From contig JAUIRK010000168.1 of assembly GCA_030549495.1 (NCBI GenBank), positions 62,001 through 126,000 of the forward strand: a DNA stretch of 64,000 nt. Direction: 5' to 3'. The notes under the pieces are model-generated. The model worked only from the letters and a program-made list of their open reading frames with translations, did no database searches and had not been told where the DNA came from. Both the position numbers and the translations under genes were made by a program. The DNA is from Nectonema munidae. Its lineage: Eukaryota > Nematomorpha > Nectonematoida > Nectonematidae. Positions 34,646 to 48,297 of this stretch are shown here, one piece after another; the stretch's first letter is position 1; every line of letters starts with the position of its first letter.

Positions 34646-35769
34646 CTAGAGTTTTTAAAATTTCAGAAATATATATTATTATTTTAATAGAGTATGGGGT
34701 TCATTTTGACAAATTAGTTAAACCTATTCGAAAGGTTAGGTAAATGTTGACTCCCAAATAAGTTCAAGAAAGGAATTATTTTATTCTACAATCTAACAGT
34801 ATTGATCAAATAATTTGGTATAAGCTACAGCACTGATGTATGGACATTCTTAATAGATAAAAAACGTTCAAAAGAAGAGAGGAATTTTGAAAAAGTTGTT
34901 TTCGATTTAATAAATAGGCTTCATCACTTTTGGAGACTTAGCTTTCATGCGGTAGAGAAGTAAAATTTTGGCATTAAATGTGATTAACTACCAGCGCTTT
35001 CCAAATTGGAACACACAAATTTCATAAAGGAGAAACAAATGGGTTAATGAAAATTTAATTTTTATATGTAAATAAATTTTTCGATAATTATTACATATTA
35101 TTTGTTCAAAAAGAAAATGTTTATAAGTTTATAAAATTTTATTGGGTTAGTGCTTACAGAGATAAAAACGACAACATATGTTCAATTTCTAAAATATATC
35201 CTATATAACATAACTTATCATAAAATGCATGCCAATTTCTTTATTACTATATGTTCAGTGAATTTGTTAAAATTTCAAGTTGAAAAAATAAATAGATCAG
35301 GCAATTTAAATAGCCTCATAAAAAATTTAACTTATTTTTATGTTTCAAACATTGGATGAAAAACTGTCATTCAAGGACAAGATAAATAAGTAATAATAAA
35401 TAAAAATGATTTATTAAAAGGAATTACTATTTTTAAAAGAAAAATTGACATCACTATAGAATATGTATTGTTACTCAGGAGTCAGGACCGATGCTAGGAA
35501 TTTCTGGGCAAGAAAAAAGCCTGGCTGCGTAGATATATAAATAAAATTTTAATAAGATTTGAAATAATTTTCATTAATTGGTTTTTATAAAAACATTTCT
35601 CGAGTTCAAACTTTTGAATTCATGTTTTATCATTAACAAAAATGTAATGGTCCCTAGTCTTTTTTAAATCGGGCTAGAATTGACAACCATTAGTCCAGAG
35701 GAACTCATTAGCTATATTTTAATTTTGTATATCCTTGAATTTGAAAATCAAATTATTTGATTAGGTAAC
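34646..35769. other. Receptor intron 1, 3' end
   Basis: AT-rich; no gene. A short GC-richer patch near 35465-35525 (CAGGAGTCAGGACCGATGC) resembles the edge of a hAT-type miniature element but no partner end is seen. Confidence 0.35.
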
Positions 35770-35779
35770 CTCTACAGAA

Positions 35780-36140
35780 GTAGGAGTGCTCCTTTTTTGA
35801 AAACTGATATTAGAAAGAATTATATCAAGTTCAAAATGAGATTCATTCGTTTCGATGATCTATATATGACACACAATTGAGCCAAATTATAGCAGTATGC
35901 TTTTACTCAAAGATTTCTTCGCTATATTGCAGAAATACTGTTATATCGATATTAATTTCGTTTTATTTTTTAGGCATATGACTCCTTCTGATTTTTCATT
36001 TTTGTTGAACATTTAATAAGATTCATGTGAATATGTTAAGTAAAAGTTTTGATACTTTTGAAAAAAGAAAGTATGGTATTAAAATATATTATTTAATTGA
36101 TTCTCGATATTATATGTTTTCGAAACTAAAATGTATATAA
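35780..36140 (+). pseudogene. piggyBac transposase fragment, copy 3
   Basis: SRSAPFLKTDIRKNYIKFKM with RFIRFDDLYMTHN (35785-35880) matches the segment of copies 1 and 2 before the first catalytic Asp. KRKYGIKIYYLIDSRYYMFS (about 36065-36125) matches the segment just after it. The catalytic stretch between them is missing or decayed. The wording differs from the other copies, so it belongs to another piggyBac subfamily. Confidence 0.65.
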
Positions 36141-36429
36141 CTAAATTAAAACATAACATTGAGGTTTAAATTGTAAAAAAACTTATTCAAAATGCTAATT
36201 TACCACTTTTTCTTGGAATATGCTTAGTTATCTAAATGGCCAAAAGTATAAATTTCACTTTTTCGACTCTTGAATTATATTGGACGCTTGGTTGCTTATT
36301 TATTTAAGAAAAAACAGGTGTGAACTTCGAATTTACACCAACAACTAAGAACTTATAGAAACAAATAGACTGCATGAATCAATAATTATGTAGGATAACG
36401 TCAGGTGAGGTGTAAGTAAATAAAATTAA

Positions 36430-37798
36430 AAGGACATCTGACATTGGCCGATGGTTACTGGTTAGATATCTTTTTGATGAAAATCCTCCAGGTTGTGAAA
36501 AAACTGTTCGTGCTATGCTTTTTCTATTTTATGATAAGAAAAAAGATGAGTTAACTGCATTTTTATGAAAAAAATTTCCAAAGGTGTGAGATTCTCTTTG
36601 ACACTAGATGAATACACGGCTTCAACAAATAAAAGATCGAATCAAATCATTTGTCATTAGGATTTATTTACAGATATCGCTCATTCAACAGTGAAAAAGC
36701 AATAATCATGGTTAATAATCATTTTGAAATTTGGATTGAACGTAACCAAAGACATTGTATGTTCAACAATAGATGGAGCACGCAAGCAACAATTGAACAT
36801 AAAGAATGTTTAGCACATCGAATAAATTTTAAGAATGTTTAGCACATCGAATAAATTTTGCAATTTTGTGATGTTTTATGCTAAATCAAAAACATCAACC
36901 TGAAAACTATGTAGGATGTTGTTTGCCAGGAACTTTATGAAGATGATATAGAAGAAAATAAAGATGCTAAATTTGATTAAAAATTTTTGGTTGGTGAAGA
37001 CTCTGATCGAGATCCTGATTTGTGTGAAATTTTAAAGATCTTTTTAATAAAATTTGAAGTATTTGTAGATTATTTAAAAAAGTCCAACAAAAAATTGTAA
37101 ACTTCAAAAATTTGTTTTAATGAAATTGAGTTAAATTTAGAATTGGATGTGATAAAAAGTGCAACTCTTTATTGTATATGATTGAAAGATTTTTGAAATA
37201 TAAACCATGTATTAATTTAGCATTGGTATCTGTAGGATCTGACGATTTAATTTTTCATGAAGTTGATTCGAAGCTTCTTAAAGAAATTCACAATACTTTA
37301 AAGCCAATAGAAATTGTACTTACAGATATCTGTGCAGAAAAGTCAAATAGTTGGATGTGGATGATAGAAAATTTAGAAAGTATACTTTTTCGTTTTCTCA
37401 AAATCTTTATAAAGCATTATTTACACGTGATGAAAAAAGGCGTCAAAAAAATAAAGTTAGTTTACTTTCTTATTTACACGATCCAATGTGTATTAAAACA
37501 AATCGTTAATTTCTTTTTTCTTTATCTGAATAAAAAGAAATGTTTAAAACCGCTGAACGTTTATTTTATCGTCTTTTTCCCGATTCTTATTTGATTGATG
37601 AAGAAGAAAAAAATAGAAGTTCAACACAATAAAAATGACTTTTCATCTTTGTACAAAACAAAAATAAAATTGTTTGAGTCATCTCCAAAAAGTTATTCTC
37701 CAGCTAAGTTAAAGTTTGCAAATGAATTTAAGTATTTTGAATTAACGGGAACTGATGTTTTATGTTTTGTTCGAGATTATTTTAAAAATGGAATGTAA
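36430..37798 (+). pseudogene. hAT transposase relic
   Basis: Plus-strand pieces in changing frames show FSLTLDEYTASTNKRSN near 36590-36645, GLNVTKDIVCSTIDGA near 36730-36785 (with the hAT STDGA-type motif) and CDVLC near 36860. At 37172-37594 come LYCMIERFLKYKPCINLAL-like sequence and FHEVDSKLLKEIHNTLKPIE. The last piece at 37595-37798 is the region before the dimerisation domain. This is the layout of hAT transposases common in arthropods. Many stops and shifts; no termini recognised. Confidence 0.65.
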
Positions 37799-37989
37799 AT
37801 GTTCATCATAATAAATATCTTACTCTGTTTAATTATTTTTTATTTCGAGTTTAACTCGAGTTGAAAATTGCAGATTTTCGCCGAACTCTACTTGGAACAA
37901 GTCTCTTAGCACTTTTATCTTCTAAACACTAATCTCCTAAAACTACACAGTTACTTAGCATATTTAAAATTTTAATTCATAACAAAAGT

Positions 37990-39800
37990 GGTACATCTTT
38001 TAGTTGCAAATGTTCCATTTTTGGAACAAATTTTTAAATGCATACAATTTTTTTATATTTGAGTAGTAGGTTATATTTTTTACTAGTTTAAAACTCATAT
38101 TACATCTGCCTTATATTTTTTTTGGAAAAAATTTTCAAGTTTAGAAATTTAGTTTTTTATCAATGTTGAAATATTGGAACGTTGGCCATTAAAACAATAA
38201 AATTTATTTTTTCATTTAATTCTATATACTGTCAGGCATAGATTTAATTCTATATACCGCCAGATATTTATAGTAATTGTCTAATAATTAAAATGTCTAA
38301 AAAGTTTTTAACCCATGAAGAAGCTAAAGATTTTGCTTTGGAATCAGGTGAAAAATATTATCATTTTAAAAGGTAAAGAAGTGAAAATATTATCATTTTG
38401 ACTATGAAACTGAATATATGAAGGATTTGGAGTTTGAAGTATAGATGCTAAAAAGTCTGTGGGGAGCTTGAAGTGTATTTAGATGATGAAGACAATTTTA
38501 ATACAAGTAAAAAAAGTTTTCTAAAAAATCAAAATGGAAGATATTTCATGGAAAAAAAACTATGATACGTTTAAAAATATATTGCAAGATTTCAAAAATA
38601 AAAATTTGCTGGAAAATTTTTTCTTTTGCATTGATAAAACTCCTTATGAATTAATTTCTTATTGAAATACTTGCAGTAATTTAGCTGGTATGACAAATTT
38701 ATATGCAAAACAAAACTATCTAGTTTTACTACAATTTCTGATGAACTTTTTCAGTTTTAGGTATTGTGGGTTTTTTCTAATAACTTGAGTAGATGAGGAT
38801 GTGGTACCTTACTATGATCATCATACCTGCAAAATGTTTATACGAAGAAAGTCGATTCGTTTTGGGTACAAGATTTCGATAATGTGTTATCATGATGGGC
38901 ATACACTTTTTGAATGGAGATTTATAAAGGTGCATAAGATGATATAAAAAAACAAATCTTCCACTTGGAACAAAAGTTGTTAAAATTTGATTTCAGTTAT
39001 AAATAAACCAGAAAATCACAGTCCTTATTTTGACAAATTTTTTCATCATATGATCTTGTTTTATATTTGTAAAGCTTAGGATTCAAATCGATCGGAACAA
39101 TAAGAGATAATAGGACAAAGAATATCCTCTTTTACCTGTAAAAAGTTTAAAAATAAAAAAGAGGAGAATTTGATTATTGTGGAGATGGAAAAATGGTGTT
39201 AGTACAATGGAACGATAAAAATGTAGTAACTGCTATTTCGAATTGGATTGGAACTTACCCTTTACAAACGGCTACGCTTTATTGTTCAAAACAAAAAAGG
39301 ACAAGTGTTCTAGTTCCAAAACTTATTTTTTTATATAACGCAAATGGGTGGAGTAGATTTACTATAATAATAGAATACTTGATAAAAAATGGGGGTGAAA
39401 TTTGTTTTGTAATGGATTGAACATGGCTGTAGTTGCCCTTGGTGACTTGACTGCTATTGTAACGGAAATGCGTTATTTCATCTAGAATTTAGGAGGCAAA
39501 TATCTTTAGTTTCTATGAAAGTTGGAATCTAGGATTTTATGGGCGCCTACTAGTCAAGGAAGATGTTACGTTTAAGAAAAATACAATAAAATGGTGTGCG
39601 TTGTAGTAAACGCTCTCATGAAAAGTGCTTTCCTTTTCATCACAAATGCTAATCTACAAAATCACAAATGCTATACTACAAAATGGAGTGGCGTGTACGT
39701 TGAATGGTGAAGAAGAAATTATGTGAAAATGAAAACAGATGTTTCAAATGTAAAGTAAAGTATAAGAGGCCTACGCCAGTAGTATATTGCTCATGAATTC
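37990..39800 (+). pseudogene. piggyBac transposase relic, copy 4
   Basis: The N-terminus at 38293 reads MSKKFLTHEEAKDFALESGE, the PGBD-type start. Near 39080-39260 come FKSIGTIRDNRTK, KKRGEFDYCGDGKMVLVQWN and DKNVVTAISNWIGTYPL. At 39290-39420 the sequence leading to the third Asp block (VPKLIFLYNANGW) is decayed. The C-terminal cysteine-rich part remains near 39595-39795 (CSKRSHEKC; CENENRCFKCKVKYKRP). A hairpin GTTCCATTTTTGGAAC at 38012-38027 may mark the left terminal region, like the hairpin in the miniature element at 33278. Frames change many times. Confidence 0.7.
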
Positions 39801-41057
39801 TCACTATAATTAAAAATGATATTCTTTTACTTTTTAAGTGATCAAGTAGGCATTATTCCATTTTGGAGTAGCGTGTACGGTTGATGCTAAATTTTTATCT
39901 TGAATATTTTTACCCTAGACGCCAACGTCTTAAATTTTGTGAAAATTACCATTTTATTCTAGAATTGAAACAAATTGTATTTATTTAATGAATAGTTTTC
40001 ATTTTTTTTCTACTTCTAATGAACACACCTTAACTTTTGTACGTGTGAAAAATATGAAATTGGTGTGTTGAAAGAAAAAACTTTGCTATTAAAATGTAGT
40101 TTGTTTTTCTAGTCATTTGAGCACGGCTTTAGGGTTCATTTTGAAGTAAAACCTTCAATACGGTGTTAATGAAGCACGCGTTTTAGGCTTGTGTAGTCAA
40201 TAAGAAAGAGTCCATTACGTATTTAATGTATTTGAGCGTATATGAAATGTGAATGTAAAAAAGTGTATATCTTGTATTATTAGATTCTGCACGTAATATG
40301 GCATGAAAGGCATTAAATTTGAGTTTGAAGCGATAAATTATTAGCAGTACAAGACACGCACAAAACACCAAGAATACTCAAATCCATATCCAACCACTAA
40401 TCCATCAACTATGTATCCAGTTATTTCTCAATGATATCTTTTTGCTTTCCATTTTTACTCATGGCAAAGTAAAAACTTTTGCTTGATATAGCATGCTTTT
40501 TACGCACTATATTTTCATATAACTTATATGAAAGTGTATAAAAAATAACTCACTATGCCTATTATGATTAAATCACCATTAAAAGTGTGAAAATGTTTGA
40601 TGAGAAACAATAATAACAACAACACTAATAACAGTAATGATCATGATGCTGCCAATGATAATGTTTTGAGAGTTGATGACAAAAATTGATTTAAAATAAA
40701 TTTGCCTCACCTAAATTCCTTTTTCTGGCTTCCATTGCACAAGTAAAAGAGCACAAAGGCATTTTAAAGAGTTTACTAGCCACCAAGGGAAATATTCCAA
40801 GTGATAACATGTCGATGAGAGGCTGGTCTTGCAAAATTTTCAATTAATTTACGATGATATATCTTCATCACGATGACAAGAATATTTTTATGCTTCCAGA
40901 TGGGAACAGCCTTCATATTACGCACGCCTGATTAACTAACAGCATATTTCATTTCAAAGTAATGTTTAGTAATGAATATATATGTTCTAATGGCTGTAAA
41001 TAAAAACTAAGTACAACTCGTAATCAGCATTCATTCCTTCTACATCTATTAAAACGA
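39801..41057. other. Intronic sequence without recognised genes
   Basis: A short phrase TTTTGGAGTAGCGTGTACG near 39870 repeats AATGGAGTGGCGTGTACG near 39690. Nothing else is seen. Confidence 0.35.
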
Positions 41058-41199
41058 CATAAAGACCCATTCCCCCGATTAATCCTAGTTGATGTCATTT
41101 GACGTTGATTATTAAGCTACCACGTGTCCACAAAGACCACTTTTGATGCTTCCCTTGATTGGTCTCTAGAGTTGACTGTATTTATCATAAAGACCCATT
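41058..41199. mobile_element. Pogo/Tigger-like solo end between 14-bp direct repeats
   Basis: CATAAAGACCCATT occurs at 41058-41071 and again at 41186-41199. The 114 bp between them ends, read in reverse, with TACAGTCAACTCTAGAGACC and contains GTGGTCTTTGTGGACACG, similar to the ends of Tigger copy B (CAGTCAAACC, GTGGTCGT). It may be a miniature derivative or a solo terminus. Confidence 0.45.
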
Positions 41200-44100
41200 T
41201 TCAATGAGAGTTATGGTTGTTTCGTTTTTTAAAAATATCATGTATCGACTAAACTAATATTTTTGCTTATAATTACATAGACTTTATTTTAATAGCAACG
41301 CGATCAACGTCTCCCTGGTCTTCAACCCAGGGTCATCTATTACAAAAAATTAAGGTATTGTTCTTGTTCTATTGTATTGCATGGTTTTACCATTAAATAA
41401 AAATTTTAAGGCGTAGAGTTAATTTCAATAAAATTTTGGGCCGGGGTGTAAAAAAAATTGAAGAACTTTGACATAGAGCATTCAAAGTAAAATACGTCCT
41501 TCTTTTCAAATTTTGTTTCAGAACATATTTCCTACAACTCAGTTTGCCTTTTCTTCAATTATTATGAAAAATATTGACCTAATGAAAATTTACCATAAAA
41601 AATAGAAGAGCGACTTTAATTAAGGAAGAAGTAGAACTTTATTTATTCAAATATTTAGAATATTATATAAGAATAGCAATCTATATAGAGAAAAAACTAA
41701 ATAAAATTTTACAAAATTGGTTAATATATCTTGAATTACGTTAGTTTCCAAAGGTTGGTTAAAACCGCAATTTTGGTTTCATGAGTGAAAAAATTACACC
41801 TATAAGTTTCACAAAAATGTTAACAAAAAGCAATTATATTTGATAAAAATCTATTATAGCACAAAAAGTAAGGTATTTTTTTTAATTATTTTTCTCTCAA
41901 TATTTATTTTTATATAAAACATAATTTTAAGATTGACTTTTTAAAATTAAGCAAAATTTATTTTTAATTTATATTTGAATTCATTAAATATGTAAACAAT
42001 ACATAAAAAATAAGAATCAAAATAAATTTAAAATAACTTGAAATAAAGTATTGAACGGGGCAATAAACTATTAAAAAAAAGTTCTTAATAATTGCATAAT
42101 ACGTTTTCTTTTAATCTCAAATTCTGTTGCAAAATATATAGAACAACGAAGTATGTTGCATTCAGATATTTAACGATTCCAAAGTCATGTGTTTTTCAGA
42201 TGAAGAAAGTAATTTTATAACTAAGAGTAATAATTTGTTAGTCTAAAAATTCCCATAGCACTTTAATAGTGTTACATAATTTCCAATAATTTATCATGCT
42301 ATTTATCTAGCCAAATAAAAATAAATAGAAATTTCAATGAAATATATAAACAGCACGATAATTTTGATAAATATTTTTCAAGATTTTATAAATAAAACTA
42401 ATATTTTCCAAAATTTAGTTGAGTCTGAGCCAAGTTAGAGATACATTTGGCTAACGAGCAAGTTTGCCAACCTCTTTTTTTATTTAATAGCAACTCGATC
42501 AACGAACATATTTGATAAATACTTATTTTTTATTCAAAGTCTAATTTTTAATATGAATCTGATATTATTGCCAAAATTGATAAATTTATAAAAGTGAAAA
42601 ACTTAAGAAAAAATGCTATAATCCATTAACTAAATAGATGAAGTCGGGCTGAGTCATTGAAAAAACGTAAAATATATTTAAAAAAAAAAGTTAATAGAAA
42701 TAGTAAAAAAATTTACAAACAAAATCTTTGGTGAAAAAGTTAATAGAAATAGTTAGAAGTCATTATTCAAAATTAGACTTGCTACATTTTACTCCAATTC
42801 CAGAAACTCGTCACCCTCTTCATCCAGTTGGTAGTAAAGATTTTTAAAGAAATTTTGTATAAAGTCATTTTACTATTTTTATTAACATTTCCTTAGATAA
42901 AATACAGCCTTCAGATAATATATAAATTCGAGTTTTTTTCACAACCAGTGTATTTATCGTCCGATATAAAATCACTTAAGAATACAGTTTAATGTGAATT
43001 TTGTTAACTAAAAATGTAGATTTAACCAAATTTAATACATAAAAATTCTTTGTACAGACAGATTAATATTCAAAAATATAATTTAGAAAAAATCTTTAAA
43101 ATTGAGATGAAATTGCAAATGAAGTGTTTTTAGAAATAGAAAAGATTAAAGATGAAGAAATTGGGGAAAAATTGTCTACAAAAGAGTTAGATGAAGCTTT
43201 TTTAACAAATTAATATTGCTAATTATTTTGAAATGCTTGTTACCGTGAAATTTACTACGAAATAATAAAAAATTCCTTAAAAAAATATAGCAATACAAAG
43301 GAAAATAAAACAAAATACAAAATTCTCACTTAACGAATTTTTTCAGGAAGGAATTAGTTCGTTTAGGTGAGGTATGTCTAAGTACTTTAATTTCGCGAGA
43401 ACAAAATTTCACGAATTATGTTTCAAAAAGAAATATGCTAATATACTTTTTTTAAATTGTAGATATTTAGTCTAAAAAATTTACTTTATGGTACGCAGTT
43501 GAATTTTCTTTGCACTAAAATTATTGTAAATCTGTTGATAATGTTAAAGTTAACTCTAAACCATTTCATTGTAAAGGGTTGTTCTCACTATTTAATTGCG
43601 CATCCAAACATAAAAGTATTTTGATGCAAGGTTGGAAAAACACATGTATAATAAATGTTGTTAAAAAATGAAAATTGTTTTATTGAATTTTTGGAATCTA
43701 TTTATTTTTTTTGCATTTGTTTTTAAGTAAAAATATTACGAAAAAATTTGATTTTATTTGCAAATAATTTTTTCTTTAAAAATTTATATAAAAGACTTGA
43801 AACTCTGGAATTTAATATCGAGGTTAATTTCGTAAAATTTTTGTGTCTGCGAACTTTTCCAATATTAATCTTTGTGATACTTTGCAAATTTTGGAGTATT
43901 AATTTATATTTTTAATTATTAAAATGACTTTTCAGAAGGCGATAATAATTTTTTGTAAGTGAATTTAAAATGGCCATATTATTCGTGCTATTAATATTTT
44001 TAGGTTACGAGAGCTCAAAATATGTAAAATAAATTTAGTATTTCAAAAAAAAATTAAGCCAGGATGCTCAAAACGGAACATCTGTGCAGACTAAGGTTGG

Positions 44101-45780
44101 ACAATAATTTTTAGGTCTGGGCCGTATTGAATCCTCCGTTAAGAATAAGAAGAAGATTTATTAATTATATTTGTCATTTAAATTAATAATACAATAAAAA
44201 AATAGTATGAGAAAAAAAAATAAAAACTAAGATTTAACAGTGGAATAACTAGTGCCCAAAAAGTCAGAAATGACCCCTATATGGCAGGAAAAAATCCTTC
44301 TTAGTAGAATTTTTTTAGTAGAATCGTCCGTTAGTTTTAGCTCCAAGCATAAATGAGTTGGATGAAAATTTTAAAAACATTAATAAATTGCAAAGAGCCT
44401 TGTCTCTCTCTATCAATGCACTGCATAGGCAAAAATATGACTTCTTCATTCGTATGCTTCTAACGGCCGTTTTAATAGTTTGATAAAGAACTTGACGTTG
44501 TTTCAAAACTTTCACGTGAAATTTTGAAATGTCTACGAAGAATACTTTTTAATAAAAATTTAAAATAATGATTAATAAACAAACGTATTGTAAATACTTA
44601 AGGTTTTCATTTTTGTTTTAAAAAAAAGGTATAATTCTTTTTTATGCAAAGTTTTTCTTGACGAATTAATGTGTAACAGTATTGCGTAAGTAATAAATAC
44701 ATCATATCGTTTTAAATATTACTACAATAGAGAAAGTTAAAAATGTCATTCTGATACAATGGTTTTATTTTACAGGAATTGTAAAAATTATATTTTTAGA
44801 TAATAAGTAGTCTTATATAGACAAGAAGATGGTCTTAAATTTTGAGAAAAGTTCAAGAATAATTCCAAACAAATGATTGTATTTTGAGAGTTCAATTTCG
44901 AGAATGCTTATAAGAAAATATTACTGCAATTCCCATTTATTGATTCCGAAAAATGTTTTGCATTTAATAGAAAAGTTAGAGAAAGTAATAAAGTACGTGC
45001 TTTGATCATTCTAATGTATATTTTAATTAATCGATACTCTCCCATTGTTGTAGGATGAAGAAATTATATTAAAGAGAGCTGGTAAATTGGAGGAAGTATA
45101 CGACACAAGGAAATTTTAATACTTTGTCAAATGTCTCTTTAATAAAAGCACTTATTTCAGAGAGTTTGGAAAGTTTTGAGCGTAAGAGAAATCTAGAGGT
45201 TATACTTGTGCAAAAGGAATGTATCGAGTGCTTATTTTCACTAAACACACAATTAGAATATAATGTAACCCCCTTCAATTATAGATTCAAGTCACGTTTG
45301 ATGTCATAACAAGTATTTAAGCTAAATATCATACTACGATATGATCAGGCATAAGTGGAATAAGGATTGTCATTCATCTTCGTGCTGAGAGTAACTTCAA
45401 GTTCACAAACTCTACCTATACTTTATCTTTTTAACTTTTTCAGTTTTCGCCGTTGTAGTATTAAATTTGGAGAACAAATAAAAAGATATGCATGCATATA
45501 TAATAAGATCGTGCTTTGCTTTATATGTTTGCTCTTAGTAGAGTTTACATTTTGAATTTGTTCGATAGGATTGAAACTCCGCGGTAAGTGAAGTAAGAAA
45601 CTAGAAATAAAAATGTAGCTAAACGTTGTTAGTTTTCTTTAAGAGCTTAAAGAGACTGATTGGAAAATATTTCAGTAAACGTTTGTAAAAATACGTCTCG
45701 CTCATCACGATTGGGAAGTAGAGATGCAGATCGGTTTAATATATTGAAAAAATGAAAGCTGAAAACTTTTCATTTTATGC
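41200..45780. other. Long AT-rich intronic stretch
   Basis: No gene is supported. AATAGCAACGCGATCAACG near 41290 recurs as AATAGCAACTCGATCAACG near 42486. A 31-codon coding-like piece (EIEKIKDEEIGEKLSTKELD) lies near 43115-43210 and an ORF at 45124-45309 precedes the relic below; both may belong to the same decayed element. Confidence 0.35.
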
Positions 45781-45786
45781 GTCAAA

Positions 45787-46480
45787 ATGTATAATCCTTT
45801 GCATGAAACGAATCCCTTTAAAATTTTCTTTCTACCTCTCTTAGTTGCTCAGTACGTACGTGAAAATGATGAAGTGTGGAAAATGTATTTAATAATTTTG
45901 GATATTTTATCAAGTATGTGCTCTCCAAAGTTAGATCATGTTAAGTACTTACAAGATTTGGTTGAATTTTTTTGCAAAAGAATAAAAGCTTATTTGCTAG
46001 TGCACGTATAAAACCGGAATTTCACAATCTTTTGTATAATACAGCAGATAATACAAGTTGGTTCTCTTTTTAATTTACAAGCAATAAAATTTGAGGGTAA
46101 ACATAATTATTTTAAGGAACTGTTACATAGAACTAAAAATAATATTACTATATTGAAATAGTTGTTTAGATATCTCAAATATTTACACGCATCTGTTCAT
46201 GTTCATGAGAAAGCTTCGCTTCGCTTCTTTCTTTGGTGACTGCTACAGTTTCTGTGGAAAGCTATGAATCGTTTACGCATAAGGGAGTTGAATATCGTGT
46301 TTCAGATTGTGTTTTAACAATGGACAATAAGTTGAACCAAGGTTTCAATAAGTTCTTAAATTGTTTTATTGTAGAAGAAAGACCAATTATTTTATCAGAG
46401 ATTTTAAGCCTTAGAAGCTTAAATAGACATCATTACTCATCTTTTTTTAGAACATAGCAATATTTATTAGACTTCAAATC
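45787..46480 (+). pseudogene. Relic of an uncharacterised multi-copy protein (C-terminal region)
   Basis: ORF 45787-46011 contains NPFKIFFLPLLVAQYVREND followed by EVWKMYLIILDILSSMCSPK. In shifted frames up to about 46160 comes SLFNLQAIKFEGKHNYFKEL. Many invertebrate and fish 'uncharacterized' repeated proteins have a region of the form GPLxxxWxMRFExKHxxFK after a helical stretch of this kind, and this looks like a decayed member. The superfamily is unknown to me. Stops and frameshifts rule out function. Confidence 0.45.
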
Positions 46481-47278
46481 TTATGGAATATATAATTCAA
46501 AAAAAATTATGGTTATTCCGTTATAATAACAAAAATATAATATTTTAATTGTTTGATAATACTTCTTTTGAGATTAACATATATTTTTCAATAAAATTTT
46601 AATATAGTGTTTTTTTAATATTTATATACATTTTACTTAATGATAGCTATGTATTTTTACAATATATATTTGTATATTCAAGCTTTATTATGATGTTCAA
46701 TGAACAAACTATGAAAATGAGATACGAAGCACCAATGAGGTAAAAATTTATTCTCCAAAGTGTTGAGAACACATACCGTTTGCGAAAAAAACTTTTTCTT
46801 TTAAATATTATGATTAAGAAATAAAGGAGTTTGTTGACCTGAAAAAAATATCTTTCCCTTGAAAAGGGTTATTAAAATCAAGGTGATTGAGACCTGTTTG
46901 CTAAAAAATGACTATAAAATCTTATCCAACAATTCATTCAGTTCCAAATCAAGTGTGTATTAACCACAAAAACGATTACGTTTAAGTATATTTTCATTTC
47001 TCATTTTTACAAAATTCTTTTTTTATAAATTTTTTTAAGAATTCCGTGGCCGCAAAATTTGAAAATTCCTAGAAACCACACACGAACAGCATTTTAGATT
47101 AACTGGACAATAAAAAAAAAGTTGAATTCCTCTTTATTATTCTGCTAACATATTCCTAAAAATGTTTACATACTTTAAATTATCCAACGATTGAAATGTA
47201 TAGAGGGGTTCTTGACATGATTTTTTCAAACTTTCTTCATATTCCAGAAGAGTCAGGTCTTCATATTGCATCTGTTAG
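46481..47278. other. AT-rich intronic spacer
   Basis: No feature seen. Confidence 0.35.
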
Positions 47279-47870
47279 CAGGAGTCGGCAATCTTTTGGT
47301 AAGGAAGTGTTTAAAACTCGTTATATGCAAATTTTTATTTTTTATCAAATTATAAAAAATGCAGTTAGTTAACATTTCTATTTTTGTCTTTGAAAATCCT
47401 TCTCACTACCACTTTTCTTTCCATCTTAAATTTCCCACAAAATGAAATAAATTTCAAAAGGAAATACATGATTCTCCAAAATGAAGCAATTTTAAGGGTG
47501 TCTTTGAGACTAGGCACTGTAAGGAGGTTAATTAAATATGATGGCTCGCACTGCTAAACATATAAACTCGTTCCAAAAAATAGGTGTTTGACAACGTGTT
47601 TAAATTTGCTAACATTTGTAATTTTGATTCGTGAAAATTATTTTCCTCAAGTGATATTTTTACCGAAATATAATACTACCAAATACAACTAACTTCAGAT
47701 AGTTTAAATAGATTATAACAAATATGCAACGATGTAATTTAACTATTTATCTCATCTTAAAATATATTCATAAACAATATGTACATTTATTTTTTGACAA
47801 ATAGAGGTGTGTGTTCCATTGTTAATTGGTCCGTGTGCCACATTTGGCAGGCGTGGCATTCTTTGTGGAT
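47279..47870. mobile_element. hAT-type non-autonomous remnant
   Basis: CAGGAGTCGGCAATCTTTTGG at 47279 matches a common hAT terminus (CAGGGGTCGGCAACCTTT). About 560 bp later, GTGTGCCACATTTGGCAGGC near 47830-47860 resembles the subterminal part usually found before the opposite end. No TSD could be confirmed. Confidence 0.4.
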
Positions 47871-48106
47871 CCATGTGTTAAAGCATTTTGGCTATATAAT
47901 TTTGGACTTTAATATTTACTGAAAAAATATTCAGATTTACTGGAAAAATCGAATTCAAGTTGGGAGCCAAATAGAAATTTTACGGCAAAAAACTAAAAAA
48001 AGTTCTGGAAAAAAAGGAAAAAATGTTTATCTAAAGAAAGAATCTTTGAATGCAATGTGAAGCCATTCTGTTTAATTAATTTTCTGTCTAAGATGCCAAC
48101 CTCAGA

Positions 48107-48297
48107 AAGAAGTTAGAGAATAAAACAGAATATAAGAAGCCTCCAAAAGTATATATTAAAGAGAAAAGTGATGAAATTGGAGTTTCCTTTAGAATGGATA
48201 TGACTTTATCTCAAAGAAGAAAACAAATGGTATCTGAAAAAAATACATTGAAAGAAATTTTTGATATATACCCTTTTCTTCAGGAAGAAGGACATCT
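48107..48297 (+). pseudogene. Unassigned coding-like fragment
   Basis: An open frame encodes KKLENKTEYKKPPKVYIKEK, SDEIGVSFRMDMTLSQRRKQ and NTLKEIFDIYPFLQEEGHL before a stop. The R(R)KQxVxEKxTLKEIxxxYPFL pattern resembles a helical segment found in large families of repeated, uncharacterised animal proteins. It may be the N-terminal side of the relic at 45787-46480 or of a similar copy. No methionine start or splice sites were identified. Confidence 0.35.
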
